Source of the DNA: JAJCYL01 sp965206015
GTDB taxonomy: Bacteria > Bacteroidota > Bacteroidia > Cytophagales > Cyclobacteriaceae
NCBI GenBank assembly: GCA_965206015.1
Contig: CBDBIW010000015.1
Span: forward strand, 186,001-250,000
Direction of reading: 5' to 3'
Length of the DNA: 64,000 bases
In this document: piece after piece, positions 25,598 to 35,574 of the stretch
Position numbering within the stretch: the first letter of the stretch is position 1
Layout: each line of letters begins with the position of its first letter
Notes under the pieces: model-generated
What the model was told of the DNA's origin: nothing
Databases searched by the model: none
What the model saw: the letters and a program-made list of their open reading frames with translations, nothing else
Translations under genes and position numbers: made by a program

Positions 25598-26337
25598 GTA
25601 TTGCTAATTATATATAGTTTTCTTATTTTTACAGAAAAAAGCCATGAATTGTCCTTAAGTGTTCAAACCGTGCTGTCATTAAATCCGGCAAGATAAAAGG
25701 AAAACAAAGGTATAAGTGTAAAAAATGCGGCTACCACTATACGGTACAACAAAAATCTACGGCCAAACCAAAAGAGTTGAAAAAATACGCCCTGCAATTA
25801 TATCTTGAAGGGTTGGGTTTTCGGTCAATCGGTAGAATACTCAACGTGAGCAATGTATCTGTGTTAAACTGGATAAGGGGTTTTGGCCAAGAAGTGCAGT
25901 CCTTGTCCAATAGCGGTTTCGAAGTGGATTTCGTAGAGCTTGACCAGATGCACAGCTACATTGGAAACAAAGAAACTATTGCTGGATTTGGATTGCTGTT
26001 GATCGATATGGGAAAAAGTTCATCAATTTCGTTATTGGCGACAGAAGTACTGAGACAGCAAAAAAGCTCTGGGGGCTAATAGGCACTAACCAGATGAATA
26101 CTCTAGCAAGTGATTACTGGAAGTCATACGAGCACATGGTCCCTAAAGACAAACACATTCAATCAAAAGCAGAAACTTTTACCGTAGAAGGCTATAATAG
26201 CTTGTTCAGGCATTTTTTGGCAAGAATGAGAAGAAAATCAAAGTGCTGTTCAAAAAGTATTGAGATGCTTACTTTATCCGTTTTGCTTTTGATGCATCAT
26301 CGAAATGAAATATTAACTGTATTTAATTAGCAATGCC
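25598..26337 (+). mobile_element. IS1-family element, decayed
   Basis: The ends GGTATTGCTAATTA (25598-25611) and TAATTAGCAATGCC (26324-26337) are inverted repeats with one mismatch. The length of 740 bp is close to IS1. The transposase inside is frameshifted twice. No clear target duplication is seen. Confidence 0.75.
25644..26330 (+). pseudogene. IS1-family transposase, two frameshifts
   Basis: Composite translation starts MNCP, then CSNRAVIKSGKIKGKQRY with a zinc-ribbon KCKKCGYHY. The helix-turn-helix (FRSIGRILNVSNVSVLNWI) follows, then the DDE part VELDQMHSYIG...CWIWIAVDRYG...SDYWKSYEHM, and the IS1 ending GYNSLFRHFLARMRRKSKC. An extra T after CCT near 25655 and a missing base near 25975 break it into three frames. 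Confidence 0.75.
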
Positions 26338-26346
26338 TTAAATTCA

Positions 26347-27480
26347 TTAATATTTCGCTATTGAAGTATCAATACTATCAGCCCATGCTAAAATACCACC
26401 ACGAAGATTATAGAGATTTTCGAAGCCGAATTTCTTTTCCAGCTGGCTAATTGCCGTGGCACTTCGAGCCCCACTTCTGCAATGGATGACCACTTTTTTA
26501 TCAGATGCAACTTTTTCAACATTGTCTAAAATGCCACCTAAAGGGATTAGTTCTGCATCTAAATTGCAAATTTCATATTCATACTCTTCCCGGACATCTA
26601 TCAGCTGAAAATCAGAATTGGTGTCTTTCAGGTTTTTAAGTTCTTCAACGGTTATTTCTTTCACTTCTTCAGTTTTTGATTCACCGTTCAAATTTAAACC
26701 ACAAAAGTGTTCATAGTCAATCAATTCTTTAATTTCCAGTGTCTCGGGATTTTTATGAATCTTCAAAGTCCTTGTTTCGAACGTTAAGGCATCAAAAAGG
26801 AAAAGTCTTCCAGCAAGGGGTTTTCCTACTCCCGAAAGAACTTTCAAAACCTCATTGGCTTGTAAACTGCCAATTATTCCTGGTAGTACCCCAATCACCC
26901 CACCTTCGGCACAACTGGGGACTAAGCCCGGAGGGGGTGGAGTTGGAAAAAGATCACGATAATGAGGGCCATTTTTGTAATTAAAGACAGAAACTTGACC
27001 CTCAAACCTAAATATCGATGCATATACATTTGGTTTTCCAAGTATTACACAAGCGTCATTAACCAGATACCTTGTCGGGAAATTGTCTGTTCCGTCAGCA
27101 ACAAGATCATAATCATTGATAATGTCAAGCGCATTCTCCGATGTTAATTGCGTATTGTGCATAACAAATTTGACATGAGGATTAAGTGATTTGAGACGCT
27201 TTTTCGCTGCTTCAACCTTTGGTTCCCCAACATCATTAACAGAAAAAAGCACCTGCCGCTGCAAGTTGGAATCTTCGACGATATCAAAATCAAGGATGCC
27301 AATTGTTCCGACTCCGGCGGCTGTCAAATACAATAGGAGGGGACTTCCTAACCCTCCGGTTCCTACGACCAGTACTTTAGCTTTCTTGAGCTTTCTTTGT
27401 CCCTCAATATTGAATTCAGGTATGATTAAATGACGACTGTATCGTTCAAGTTCTTCCTTGCTGAATGAAATAGAATTCAT
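26347..27480 (-). CDS. moeB: MoeB/ThiF-type adenylyltransferase with rhodanese domain
   Basis: The 377-residue protein has an E1-like domain (about 1-245): ATP loop VVGTGGLGSPLLLYL, DNFPTRYLVND, and VFNYKNGPHYRDLFP before a CAEGGVIGVLPG block. A C-terminal rhodanese domain (about 280-372) has the active Cys in VIHCRSGARS. It activates the C-terminus of a MoaD- or ThiS-like carrier and moves sulfur to it. The family's paired Zn-binding Cys residues are not evident. The gene just upstream is a truncated MoaD-like carrier. Confidence 0.85.
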   Translation of the reverse strand: MNSISFSKEELERYSRHLIIPEFNIEGQRKLKKAKVLVVGTGGLGSPLLLYLTAAGVGTIGILDFDIVEDSNLQRQVLFSVNDVGEPKVEAAKKRLKSLNPHVKFVMHNTQLTSENALDIINDYDLVADGTDNFPTRYLVNDACVILGKPNVYASIFRFEGQVSVFNYKNGPHYRDLFPTPPPPGLVPSCAEGGVIGVLPGIIGSLQANEVLKVLSGVGKPLAGRLFLFDALTFETRTLKIHKNPETLEIKELIDYEHFCGLNLNGESKTEEVKEITVEELKNLKDTNSDFQLIDVREEYEYEICNLDAELIPLGGILDNVEKVASDKKVVIHCRSGARSATAISQLEKKFGFENLYNLRGGILAWADSIDTSIAKY

Positions 27481-27492
27481 GATTTATTGAAA

Positions 27493-27687
27493 TTAAGAAA
27501 TTCCTTCTGCTATTGCCGGAATGATATTGGTCACTGAATCACTTGTGACTTTAGTATTCTCCTTATCCAAGACATTTATATCTTCATCACCGACATATAT
27601 TCTGATAAATTTTCTTATGTCACCTCCTTCTTCGAATATATGCTTTTTCAGTTCAGGAAATTGATCGGCGATGGAAGTTATACTTTA
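27493..27687 (-). pseudogene. MoaD/ThiS-like sulfur carrier, truncated
   Basis: The reverse-strand frame reads FPELKKHIFEEGGDIRKFIR, then IYVGDEDINVLDKENTKVTS, and ends DSVTNIIPAIAEGIS. That is the second half of a ubiquitin-like carrier (CysO/MoaD style), placed 12 bp before moeB. The N-terminal half is missing; an in-frame TAA and unrelated DNA precede it. The ending lacks the canonical di-Gly (PAIAGG expected). It probably once formed an operon with moeB. Confidence 0.6.
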
Positions 27688-27877
27688 GGGGTCCAGCCCC
27701 GGACCATATGTACTTTAGGCCATTTTGTTCTCGGGAAATAATTGAACTAATGAATCTAAACCTGAAAGATCGAAAGGTAATATGTCTCCATAACTGCCCG
27801 GTAATTATTCGAATCGGTCCGGTATTGGCTTCAAACCCCCTTCAAGTGACCAGCCATTACCCCCTCCTTTTCCCATT

Positions 27878-30800
27878 TTATTTTGTATAAAGAACTCTTT
27901 TGCGAAAGACCAGTGGTTCCCCTTTTCTGGTGGTGATGTTCATTTCTATAAAATAGGTGCCTGAAGGAGTTGCTTCTCCGGTTTCAAACCGAAGGTCTAT
28001 CGCTAAAACATGAGACCCTTTTTTTAATCCTCCGACAGCCTTTGTCAAAACAAGCCTTCCCGACAGATCCCGGATGAGAATGTCTATATCAGAATCAGCA
28101 GCAATGGCAACAGGAAGAACAAATGCACCGTCAGAGGGGTTCGGATATGGACTGCCCATTAAAGTATGTGTCGCATTAGTTACAGAGAAAGACAGGGGCC
28201 GGGCCGTAGTCACGCTGACCGTCCAGTCCTGTGTGGTGATGCCATCTTCTGCGGTGACCGTGTAGATCACCGCACTGGAAAAATCATTGGCCGTAATACC
28301 ACTCTGTTGCGAAACAGTGCCTACCCTGGCAGTGGCACCCGCTGAAAGGGTGAATTCCGCAACAAGGGCGGACACGTCCGTGCCATAGGCCACTTCTATG
28401 ACTACGGTCTGACTGGCAGGATCAATGGTCGCACTGCCTGCTTGTGCGGCAAATGAAAAAGCGGTCATGACCGTTTCGGTATTTGGAACGGTGGTCACGC
28501 TGACCGTCCAGTCCTGTGTGGTGGTGCCATCTTCTGCGGTCACTGTGTAGGTCACCGCACTGGAAAAATCATTGGCGGTGGCCCCGCTCTGTTGGGAGGC
28601 AGCACCTATTGTAGCAGTAGTGCCCGCTGAAAGGGTGAAATCCGCAACAAGGGCGGACACGTCCGTGCCATGGGCCACTTCTATGGCTACGGTCTGATTT
28701 GCTGGATCAATGGTCGCACTGCCTGTTTGTGCTGCAAACGCAAAAGCGGTCATGGCCGTCTCGGTATTTGGAGCGGCGGCGGTGGTCACGCTGACCGTCC
28801 AGTCCTGTGTGGTGGTGCCATCTTCTGCCGTCACTGTGTAGATCACCGCACTGGAAAAATCATTGGCCGTGATCCCGCTCTGTTGCGAAACAGTGCCTGC
28901 CCTGGCAGTAGCTCCTGTAGAAAGGATAAAACCGGCCACAAGTGTAGACACGTCCGTCCCATAGGCCACTTCTATGGCTACGGTCTGATTTGCTGGATCA
29001 ATGGTCGCAATGCCTGTTTGTGCTGCAAACGCAAAAGCGGTTATGGCCGTCTCGGTATTTGGAGCAGCGGCGGTGGTCACGCTGACCGTCCAGTCCTGTG
29101 TGGTGGTGCCATCTTCTGCCGTCACTGTGTAGATCACCGCACTGGAAAAATCATTGGCGGTGATCCCGCTCTGTTGCGAAACAGTGCCTGCCCTGGCAGT
29201 GGCACCCGCTGAAAGGGTGAATTCCGCAACAATGGCGGACACGTCCGTGCCATAGGCCACTTCTATGTCCACGGTCTGACTGGCGGGATCAATGGTCGCA
29301 CTGCCTGTTTGTGCTGCAAATGAAAAAGCGGTCATGGCCGTTGCTGTATTTGGAGCCTCAGTCACGCTGACCGTCCAGTCCTGTGTGGTGGTGCCATCTT
29401 CTGCGGTCACCGTGTAGATCACCGCACTGGAAAAATCATTGGCGGTGATCCCGCTCTGTTGCGAAACAGTCCCTACCCTGGCAATGGCTCCTGTAGAAAG
29501 GGTGAAATCCGCAACAAGGGCGGACACGTCCGTGCCATAGGCCACTTCTATGGCTACGGTCTGACTGGCAGGATCAATGGTCGCACTGCCTGTTTGTGCT
29601 GCAAATGAAAAAGCGGTTATGGCGGTTTTAGCAGTGGTGTTTCTAAAGACTGACACGTTTCCGGTATGACGATTCGTCACGACCAGATCCACCTCGCCAT
29701 CACCGTCCAAATCGCCGATCGCTACTGAGCCCGGGTCCCGCCCTGTAAAAACGCTCCTGGCCAGAAGGAAAAGGAATCTACGAAAACTGGTGGTATTACT
29801 GAGATTTTCCAGTACCGAGACGGAGTAACCATCTTCATTCACTATGGCCAGATCAGCTTCGCCGTCGCCGTCCAGATCACCGATCGCTACTGAAATTGGC
29901 CTTAATCCTGTTCCTCTACTAAAGTCCACTTTGGCGGCATACCTAATATCACCGGGAATACTGGTATTCCTAAAAACCGAAACGGTATTGCTGTATTCAT
30001 TCACCACGACCAGATCAGCCCGGCCGTCGCCGTCCATATCACCGATCGCTACTGCTACAGGAAATGACTGTTCACCGTCAGAGGTGGTGAAGTCCTCCCT
30101 TGCGGCATAACTGATCATACCAGTGGGGCCGATACTTCTAAAGACTGACACAGTATTGGTAGCTACATTCTGCACGTCGTCATTGGAAGAAATACCAACA
30201 TGCGTCACGACCAGGTCCGCCTTACCGTCGCCGTCCAGATCGCTGATTGCTACTGAAGTTGGACTCATTCCTGTGGGAAAGTCCTCTCTGGCGTAACTGA
30301 TGACACCGGCACCGGTACTGGTATTCCTGAAGACCGAGACGGTATGGCTGAACTCGTTCGCTACGGCCAGGTCCGCCCTGCCATCACCGTTCAGATCGCC
30401 GATCGCTATTGAGTGTTCCCTTAACCTTGATTCTGTGTCAAAGTCCTTTCTTTCAGCGTAACTGATGTCACCTGGAGTACTGGTATTCCTGAATACCGAG
30501 AAGGTTTTGCTCACATCATTCGCCACGACCAGGTCCGCCCTGCCGTCGCCGTCCAGATCGCCAATCGCCACGGATATTGAACCTGTTCCTGTGGGAAAGT
30601 CCATTTTTGTGGCGTAACTGATGACACCGGCACCGGTACTGGTATTCCTGAAGACCGAGACACTACGGCTATTCACCACAGCCAGATCCGCCTTGCCATC
30701 ACCATCCAGATCGCCGATTGCTACGGAGCCTGGCCCTGACCCTGACCCTGTGCTAAAATCTTCTCCGGGAGCGAATAACCTGTCATCAATCCCGTCAGAA

Positions 30801-33103
30801 CCTGAAAATGTCACCAGAAAGGGGGCTGATGACCAGGCCAATAAGCCACCAGTGAGTACCGTAACAGGCTGGTAACTGGCTCCCGGGGGAACCGTTACAG
30901 TAAGTGTTGTTGCTGTGGCGGTGGACACACGGGCCTCTGTGGCCCCGAAGAAAACGATATTTTCTGACAATGTGGCACCAAAATTGGTTCCGGTAATGGT
31001 TACCGTAGTACCTACAGGACCACTTGTGGGAGTAAAGGAGGTGATAGTGGGGATATTCGCAGAAAACAGGGGTATCTCTACATTCACCGTCCAGTCCTGT
31101 GTGCTGGTGCCATCGCCTCCGGTCACCGTGTAAATCACCGCACTGGAAAAATCATTGGCGGTGACCCTGCTCTGTTGCAAAACCGTGCCTACCCTGGCAG
31201 TAGCACCCGCTGGAAGGGTGAAATCCGCAACAAGGGCCGACACGTCCGTGCCATAGGCCACTTCTATGTCCACGGTCTGACTGGCAGAATCAAGGGTCGC
31301 ACTGCCGGTTTGTGCTGCAAACGAAAAAGCAGTTATGGCCGTTCTGGTGCTGGCAGGAGCCCTGGTCACATTCACCGTCCAGTCCTGTGTGGTGCCATCT
31401 TCTGCGGTGACCGTGTAGATCACCGCACTGGAAAAATCATTGGCGGTGGCCCCGCTCTGCTGGGAGGCAGCACCTATTGTAGCAGTAGCACCCGCTGAAA
31501 GGGTGAATTCCGCAACAAGGGCGGACACGTCCGTGCCATAGACCACTTCTATGTCCACGGTCTGACTGGCGGGATCAATGGTCGCACTGCTTCTTTGTTC
31601 TGCAAGCGCAAAAGTGGTCATAGCCGTCTCGGAACGGGTATTCCTGAAGACCGAGACGGAATTACTACTCAGATTCGCCACTGCCAGGTCCGCCTGCCCG
31701 TCGCCGTCCAGGTCACCAATCGCTACTGAAACTGGCCCTGACCCTGTGCTAAAGTCCGCTTTGGGGGCATAACTGATGGCACCTGGAGTACTGATATTCC
31801 TGAAGACCGAGACGGTATGGCTGGTCTCATTCGCCACAGCCAGATCCGCCCTGCCGTCGCCGTCCAGATCGCCGATCGCTACTGATATTGGACTTATTCC
31901 TGTGGCAAAGTCCGCTCTGGTGGCATAACTGATAACACCGGCACCGGTACTGGTATTCCTGAAGACCGAGACGGTAAAGTCTGTACTACTATTCGCCACA
32001 CTACTATTCGCCACGGCCAGGTCCGCCTGCCCGTCACCGTCCAGATCGCCGATCGCTACTGATATTGGCCTTGACCCTGTGCTAAAGTCCGCTTTGGGGG
32101 CATAGCTGATGGCACCAACGGTACTGGTATTCCTGAAGACCGAGACGGTATGGCTGTTCTCATTCGCCACAACCAGATCCGCCCTGCCGTCACCGTCCAG
32201 ATCGCCGATCGCTACTGAAGCTGGCCGCGTTGACCCTGACCCTGTGGCAAAGTCCGCTCTGGCGGCATAACGGATAACACCGGCACCGGTACTGGTATTC
32301 CTAAAGACCGAGACGGTATGACCTAATAAATTCACCACGGCCAGGTCCGCCCTGCCGTCACCGTCCAGATCGCCGATCGCTACTGATGTTGGCAACGATT
32401 CCGATTCTGCGTCAAAGTTCTTTCTGGCGGCATAACTGATGTCACCTGGAGTACTGGTATTCCTGAAGACCGAGACGGTATGGCTGCTCTGATTCGTCAC
32501 GGCCAGATCCGCCCTGCCGTCGCCGTCCAGGTCGCCGATCGCTACTGAATTTGGCCTGAACCCTGTGTCAAAGTCCTCTCTGGCGGCATAACTGGTGACA
32601 CCTGCGCCGGTACTGGTATTCCTGAAGACCGAGACGGTATGGCTGTCCTCATTCGCCACAACCAGGTCCGCCCTGCCGTCACCGTCCAGATCACCGATCG
32701 CTACTGATTGTGGCTCCATTCCTGTGCGAAAGTTCGCTTTTTGAGCAAATGACCCGGCATCAATCCTGTCAGGGCCTGAAAAAGTCACCACAAAAGGTGC
32801 GGATGAATAAGCCAGTAAGCCACCAGCGAGTACCGATACAGGCTGGTAGCTCGCCCCCAAAGGAACCGTTACGGTGAGTGTTGTCGTAGTGGCGGCAGAT
32901 ACATCGGCCTGTGTGGCTCCGAAGAAAACGGTATTGTTTGCCGGTGTCGCATCAAAATTGATCCCTGTGATGGTTACCGTAGTGCCTACAGGGCCACTTG
33001 TGGGGCTAAAGGAGGTGATCGCGGGGACATCCTGGGCAAACAGGGTTGTCTTTGCCAGCATCAGAATCGTGAAGAATATATATTTTGTTTGCATGATTTT
33101 CAA
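27878..33103 (-). CDS. Giant secreted FG-GAP/IPT/DUF5018-repeat protein with T9SS sorting domain
   Basis: The 1741-residue protein starts with a signal peptide (to about residue 23). In order it has an IPT/TIG domain (about 26-110), seven FG-GAP/VCBS repeats (each with IGDLDGDGRADL), two DUF5018-like repeats, a second IPT domain, seven more FG-GAP repeats and five DUF5018-like repeats. It ends with a type A C-terminal sorting domain (YPNPSDGAF...SGTYFIEM). FG-GAP loops bind calcium. An extracellular adhesin or matrix protein is likely. Its DNA is clearly more GC-rich than its neighbours, and near-identical repeats suggest recombination. Gene fragments flank it on both sides. Confidence 0.9.
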   Translation of the reverse strand: MKIMQTKYIFFTILMLAKTTLFAQDVPAITSFSPTSGPVGTTVTITGINFDATPANNTVFFGATQADVSAATTTTLTVTVPLGASYQPVSVLAGGLLAYSSAPFVVTFSGPDRIDAGSFAQKANFRTGMEPQSVAIGDLDGDGRADLVVANEDSHTVSVFRNTSTGAGVTSYAAREDFDTGFRPNSVAIGDLDGDGRADLAVTNQSSHTVSVFRNTSTPGDISYAARKNFDAESESLPTSVAIGDLDGDGRADLAVVNLLGHTVSVFRNTSTGAGVIRYAARADFATGSGSTRPASVAIGDLDGDGRADLVVANENSHTVSVFRNTSTVGAISYAPKADFSTGSRPISVAIGDLDGDGQADLAVANSSVANSSTDFTVSVFRNTSTGAGVISYATRADFATGISPISVAIGDLDGDGRADLAVANETSHTVSVFRNISTPGAISYAPKADFSTGSGPVSVAIGDLDGDGQADLAVANLSSNSVSVFRNTRSETAMTTFALAEQRSSATIDPASQTVDIEVVYGTDVSALVAEFTLSAGATATIGAASQQSGATANDFSSAVIYTVTAEDGTTQDWTVNVTRAPASTRTAITAFSFAAQTGSATLDSASQTVDIEVAYGTDVSALVADFTLPAGATARVGTVLQQSRVTANDFSSAVIYTVTGGDGTSTQDWTVNVEIPLFSANIPTITSFTPTSGPVGTTVTITGTNFGATLSENIVFFGATEARVSTATATTLTVTVPPGASYQPVTVLTGGLLAWSSAPFLVTFSGSDGIDDRLFAPGEDFSTGSGSGPGSVAIGDLDGDGKADLAVVNSRSVSVFRNTSTGAGVISYATKMDFPTGTGSISVAIGDLDGDGRADLVVANDVSKTFSVFRNTSTPGDISYAERKDFDTESRLREHSIAIGDLNGDGRADLAVANEFSHTVSVFRNTSTGAGVISYAREDFPTGMSPTSVAISDLDGDGKADLVVTHVGISSNDDVQNVATNTVSVFRSIGPTGMISYAAREDFTTSDGEQSFPVAVAIGDMDGDGRADLVVVNEYSNTVSVFRNTSIPGDIRYAAKVDFSRGTGLRPISVAIGDLDGDGEADLAIVNEDGYSVSVLENLSNTTSFRRFLFLLARSVFTGRDPGSVAIGDLDGDGEVDLVVTNRHTGNVSVFRNTTAKTAITAFSFAAQTGSATIDPASQTVAIEVAYGTDVSALVADFTLSTGAIARVGTVSQQSGITANDFSSAVIYTVTAEDGTTTQDWTVSVTEAPNTATAMTAFSFAAQTGSATIDPASQTVDIEVAYGTDVSAIVAEFTLSAGATARAGTVSQQSGITANDFSSAVIYTVTAEDGTTTQDWTVSVTTAAAPNTETAITAFAFAAQTGIATIDPANQTVAIEVAYGTDVSTLVAGFILSTGATARAGTVSQQSGITANDFSSAVIYTVTAEDGTTTQDWTVSVTTAAAPNTETAMTAFAFAAQTGSATIDPANQTVAIEVAHGTDVSALVADFTLSAGTTATIGAASQQSGATANDFSSAVTYTVTAEDGTTTQDWTVSVTTVPNTETVMTAFSFAAQAGSATIDPASQTVVIEVAYGTDVSALVAEFTLSAGATARVGTVSQQSGITANDFSSAVIYTVTAEDGITTQDWTVSVTTARPLSFSVTNATHTLMGSPYPNPSDGAFVLPVAIAADSDIDILIRDLSGRLVLTKAVGGLKKGSHVLAIDLRFETGEATPSGTYFIEMNITTRKGEPLVFRKRVLYTK

Positions 33104-33239
33104 ATAAATTTTATCGTAACCAAGATAGTATAAAATTTCCCGGCACTGCCTGTTTTTACACGTATCTGCGTAATACCCTGATTAGTAGTTATTGAAATCA
33201 AAAAAGACAATCTGGCAGATAATCCGCCTCCTCGCCAAT

Positions 33240-33440
33240 AATTGTTGTGCGATAATTTCCATTGACTTATTTCGCGTCCAGTTGATCGTGGTATTTCTTC
33301 CAGTGACTGATAATCAGGATGCTGAGCAATGTAATGATCACCCTTATTGAGAATAGCATTCAAAGCACAAAAAACGCCTTCCTCCACACCTGCAAACACT
33401 ATAGAATACGAGATGGTGCTATTTCCATTGATGATTCATT
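33240..33440 (-). pseudogene. PLP aminotransferase (class I/II) fragment
   Basis: The reverse frame IVFAGVEEGVFCALNAILNKG, then DHYIAQHPDYQSLEEIPRS and the WKLSHNN end, matches the region after the N-terminal arm of aminotransferases (VFAGAQEGIF...GDHVIVQ). Both ends of the gene are gone, and it stops at the border of the repeat-protein region. No start codon belongs to it. Confidence 0.6.
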
Positions 33441-33533
33441 TGTAAGATGTTCATCGGCAATCAATGACCCAATTGAAAACCTGGTAAGGTATTTGTAATT
33501 TTATTTCTCAACTGGATAATAAAATTTAATTCA

Positions 33534-34673
33534 ATGCGAAAATTATACCCTCAATTTATAATACTCATCTTAATTATTTCAGCTTGTACATCTGGTAAGA
33601 AATCTCTGGAACAAGGAAATTATTTTGATGCGGTAATAAAATCCGTGGATCGATTGAGAAAAAGTGCTGGTCACGGAAAGTCCAAAGCCACCTTGCGCAA
33701 GGCATACCCAATCGCAATTGGTTTTTACGAGGACAAGATCGGTAATCTGGCTAAGTCAAATGACCCTTTCAAATGGGGTAAAACAGTTGGTTCATATGGG
33801 GCCATCAATAAAATGTATGAAGAAATTCGACGTTCACCGGGTGCGCTAAGTGTAATACCCAGCCCACTCAACTATTATGACAAAATGGACCGGTCCAAAC
33901 AACAGGCAGCTGAGGAAAGTTATACCGCCGGTATTAGCAAGCTTAATCCAAATGATCGCAATAGCAGCAAAGAAGCCTACTTTTTTTTCTCCGATGCGAA
34001 CCATTTTGTTAATGGTTATAAAGAGGTCAAAGACAAAATGAGTGAAGCTAGAGAATATGCAACACTCAAGGTGGCTGTCGAACAAATACCCGTTCCAAAA
34101 AGATACGCTTTGAGCGGTGATTTCTTTCAAGACAAAGTAGAGGAATTCTTGCATGCGGGATGGTCAGCCAATCAATTTATCAGGTTCTACTCCCAGGGTG
34201 AGGCAAGACATGAGAGACTACAAGATCCGGATCATATTTTGGTGCTGGCTTTCGATGACTATTCGGTAGGGAATACCAGGATAAGAGAGTCAACAGAGAC
34301 ATTTGAAAGAGATAGTGTAAGGGTTGGTGAAGTGACTGTCGAAGATACAAAACAGCCTGTATATGGATCAGTAAAAGCAGAATTAACGATTTTCAAAAAA
34401 GAGGTTGCTTCAAAAGGATTGCTCTCCATGCAGATTCTTGATGGACGTAATGACGCAGTCCTTTCGAGTGATAAGCTACCAGGCACATTCGTTTGGCACA
34501 ATGAATGGGCTAATTATCATGGAGATGACAGAGCACTTACAGATGAGCAATTGGCCTTATGCAAAAAAATTGAGATTCCAGCCCCGTCACCTCAGGACCT
34601 ATTCATTGAATTTACAATACCTATATATGATCAATTAACTAGTAAACTCCGAAGATTTTACGACAGGTACTGA
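33534..34673 (+). CDS. Lipoprotein of unknown function
   Basis: The 379-residue protein has a signal peptide with lipobox ISAC (Cys18). It continues with an alpha-helical, TPR-like half (about 25-180; EQGNYFDAVIKSVDRLRK) and a beta-rich C-terminal half. I recognise the type from Bacteroidota genomes but no function. It converges on the DUF4293 gene with 8 bp between stops. Confidence 0.8.
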   Translation: MRKLYPQFIILILIISACTSGKKSLEQGNYFDAVIKSVDRLRKSAGHGKSKATLRKAYPIAIGFYEDKIGNLAKSNDPFKWGKTVGSYGAINKMYEEIRRSPGALSVIPSPLNYYDKMDRSKQQAAEESYTAGISKLNPNDRNSSKEAYFFFSDANHFVNGYKEVKDKMSEAREYATLKVAVEQIPVPKRYALSGDFFQDKVEEFLHAGWSANQFIRFYSQGEARHERLQDPDHILVLAFDDYSVGNTRIRESTETFERDSVRVGEVTVEDTKQPVYGSVKAELTIFKKEVASKGLLSMQILDGRNDAVLSSDKLPGTFVWHNEWANYHGDDRALTDEQLALCKKIEIPAPSPQDLFIEFTIPIYDQLTSKLRRFYDRY

Positions 34674-34681
34674 TCTGCCTT

Positions 34682-35164
34682 TTAACGAATCCTATCTACC
34701 GATCTAACCAACTGTTCATCACGACGGATAAACCTGTTCGCCAGGACATTAAAAATCAACCCTGCGAGAATCGCGTAAAATCCAGGGAGGAAGGCTCCTT
34801 TTACTCCAGGTTCCAAAAGTTTTTCACCCTGGAATGAAAAGTAGACAGCCGTTATTAAACTCCCTCCCATCAGCAGAGAATTAAGAGCACCGAGTTTAAT
34901 TTGTGTTAACCTGTTCTTGTATTGGGTAACTGAGTATATTGCAATACCAGCGGCAACCAGGGCCAAAAGTGCTATGTGGAATGTCCACGACTGAGAACTG
35001 ACTTCCTTTGTCCCGAAATTAGCATACTCGGTCAAATTTATCGCTGTCAACTGGACAGCTCCAGTTGTTTCACTATCAAATTTTTGCCATAACGGGGACA
35101 GGACCGCAACTATCATGGCGACGAAAACAAGAGTCAAAAATATACTTTGCAAGCGCTGTAACAT
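34682..35164 (-). CDS. DUF4293 membrane protein
   Basis: The 160-residue protein has four hydrophobic helices. It shows the DUF4293 hallmarks: start MLQRLQSIFLTLVFVAM and end ANRFIRRDEQLVRSVDRIR. The family is specific to Bacteroidota and of unknown function. An 18-bp tandem duplication lies just upstream (35169-35204), where its promoter should be. Confidence 0.9.
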   Translation of the reverse strand: MLQRLQSIFLTLVFVAMIVAVLSPLWQKFDSETTGAVQLTAINLTEYANFGTKEVSSQSWTFHIALLALVAAGIAIYSVTQYKNRLTQIKLGALNSLLMGGSLITAVYFSFQGEKLLEPGVKGAFLPGFYAILAGLIFNVLANRFIRRDEQLVRSVDRIR

Positions 35165-35168
35165 TCTT

Positions 35169-35204
35169 ATTAATATTTTAGTACAAATTAATATTTTAGT
35201 GCAA
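35169..35204. repeat. 18-bp tandem duplication upstream of the DUF4293 gene
   Basis: ATTAATATTTTAGTACAA is followed directly by ATTAATATTTTAGTGCAA, one mismatch. Confidence 0.9.
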
Positions 35205-35213
35205 ATCTAATGA

Positions 35214-35574
35214 TTAAGGCTGAAGCAATATCTTCAGACAGTTATCAGGTTTTTGATCAAAGATACGGTAACCTTCGGATCCGGCAGCAAGGGGCATCTC
35301 ATGTGAGACAATGGCTTTAAGGACTCACAACATGTTCATCTTTTGAGAAACCTTTTACTTCATTTCCGACTTCAACGATCTCACCAACAAACTCATGGCC
35401 CATGACAGTTCCTGCGTCAAGGTCCTTTTCGTGTTCTCTGTAAACGTGAAGACCGGAGCCACAAATCGCTGTCCATTCCACTTTTACAATCACATCAGTT
35501 GGTTCTATAATCCCTGAATCATTTACAGATTCGTAGGAAAGCCTCTTCTTACCTTGAAAAGTTGATGCCTTCAT
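35214..35574 (-). pseudogene. Zinc alcohol dehydrogenase with the middle deleted
   Basis: The first 85 residues are the N-terminus of a medium-chain dehydrogenase (AICGSGLHVYREHEKDL, GHEFVGEIVEVG); the usual CGSD Asp is replaced by Gly. After a stop the C-terminus resumes in another frame as SHEMPLAAGSEGYRIFDQKP and ends KILLQP. The whole NAD-binding domain, some 250 residues, is missing. Its start overlaps the end of uvrA by 4 bp. Confidence 0.75.

Noticed and set aside
27708..27890. Forward 60-codon ORF between the MoaD relic and the giant gene
   Set aside because: No family, no promoter, and an unconvincing hydrophobic end. The stretch looks like junction debris.
27878..33103. Regularly spaced repeats that might suggest a CRISPR-like array
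   Set aside because: The periodicity comes from protein-coding FG-GAP and DUF5018-like repeats in one long open frame. There are no short identical repeats with unique spacers and no cas genes.
28074..33107. Several forward-strand ORFs of 60-180 codons within the giant repeat gene
   Set aside because: They mirror the repeats of the reverse-strand protein, recur with the repeat period, and have Arg/Cys/Gly-rich nonsense composition. They are antisense shadows in GC-rich DNA.
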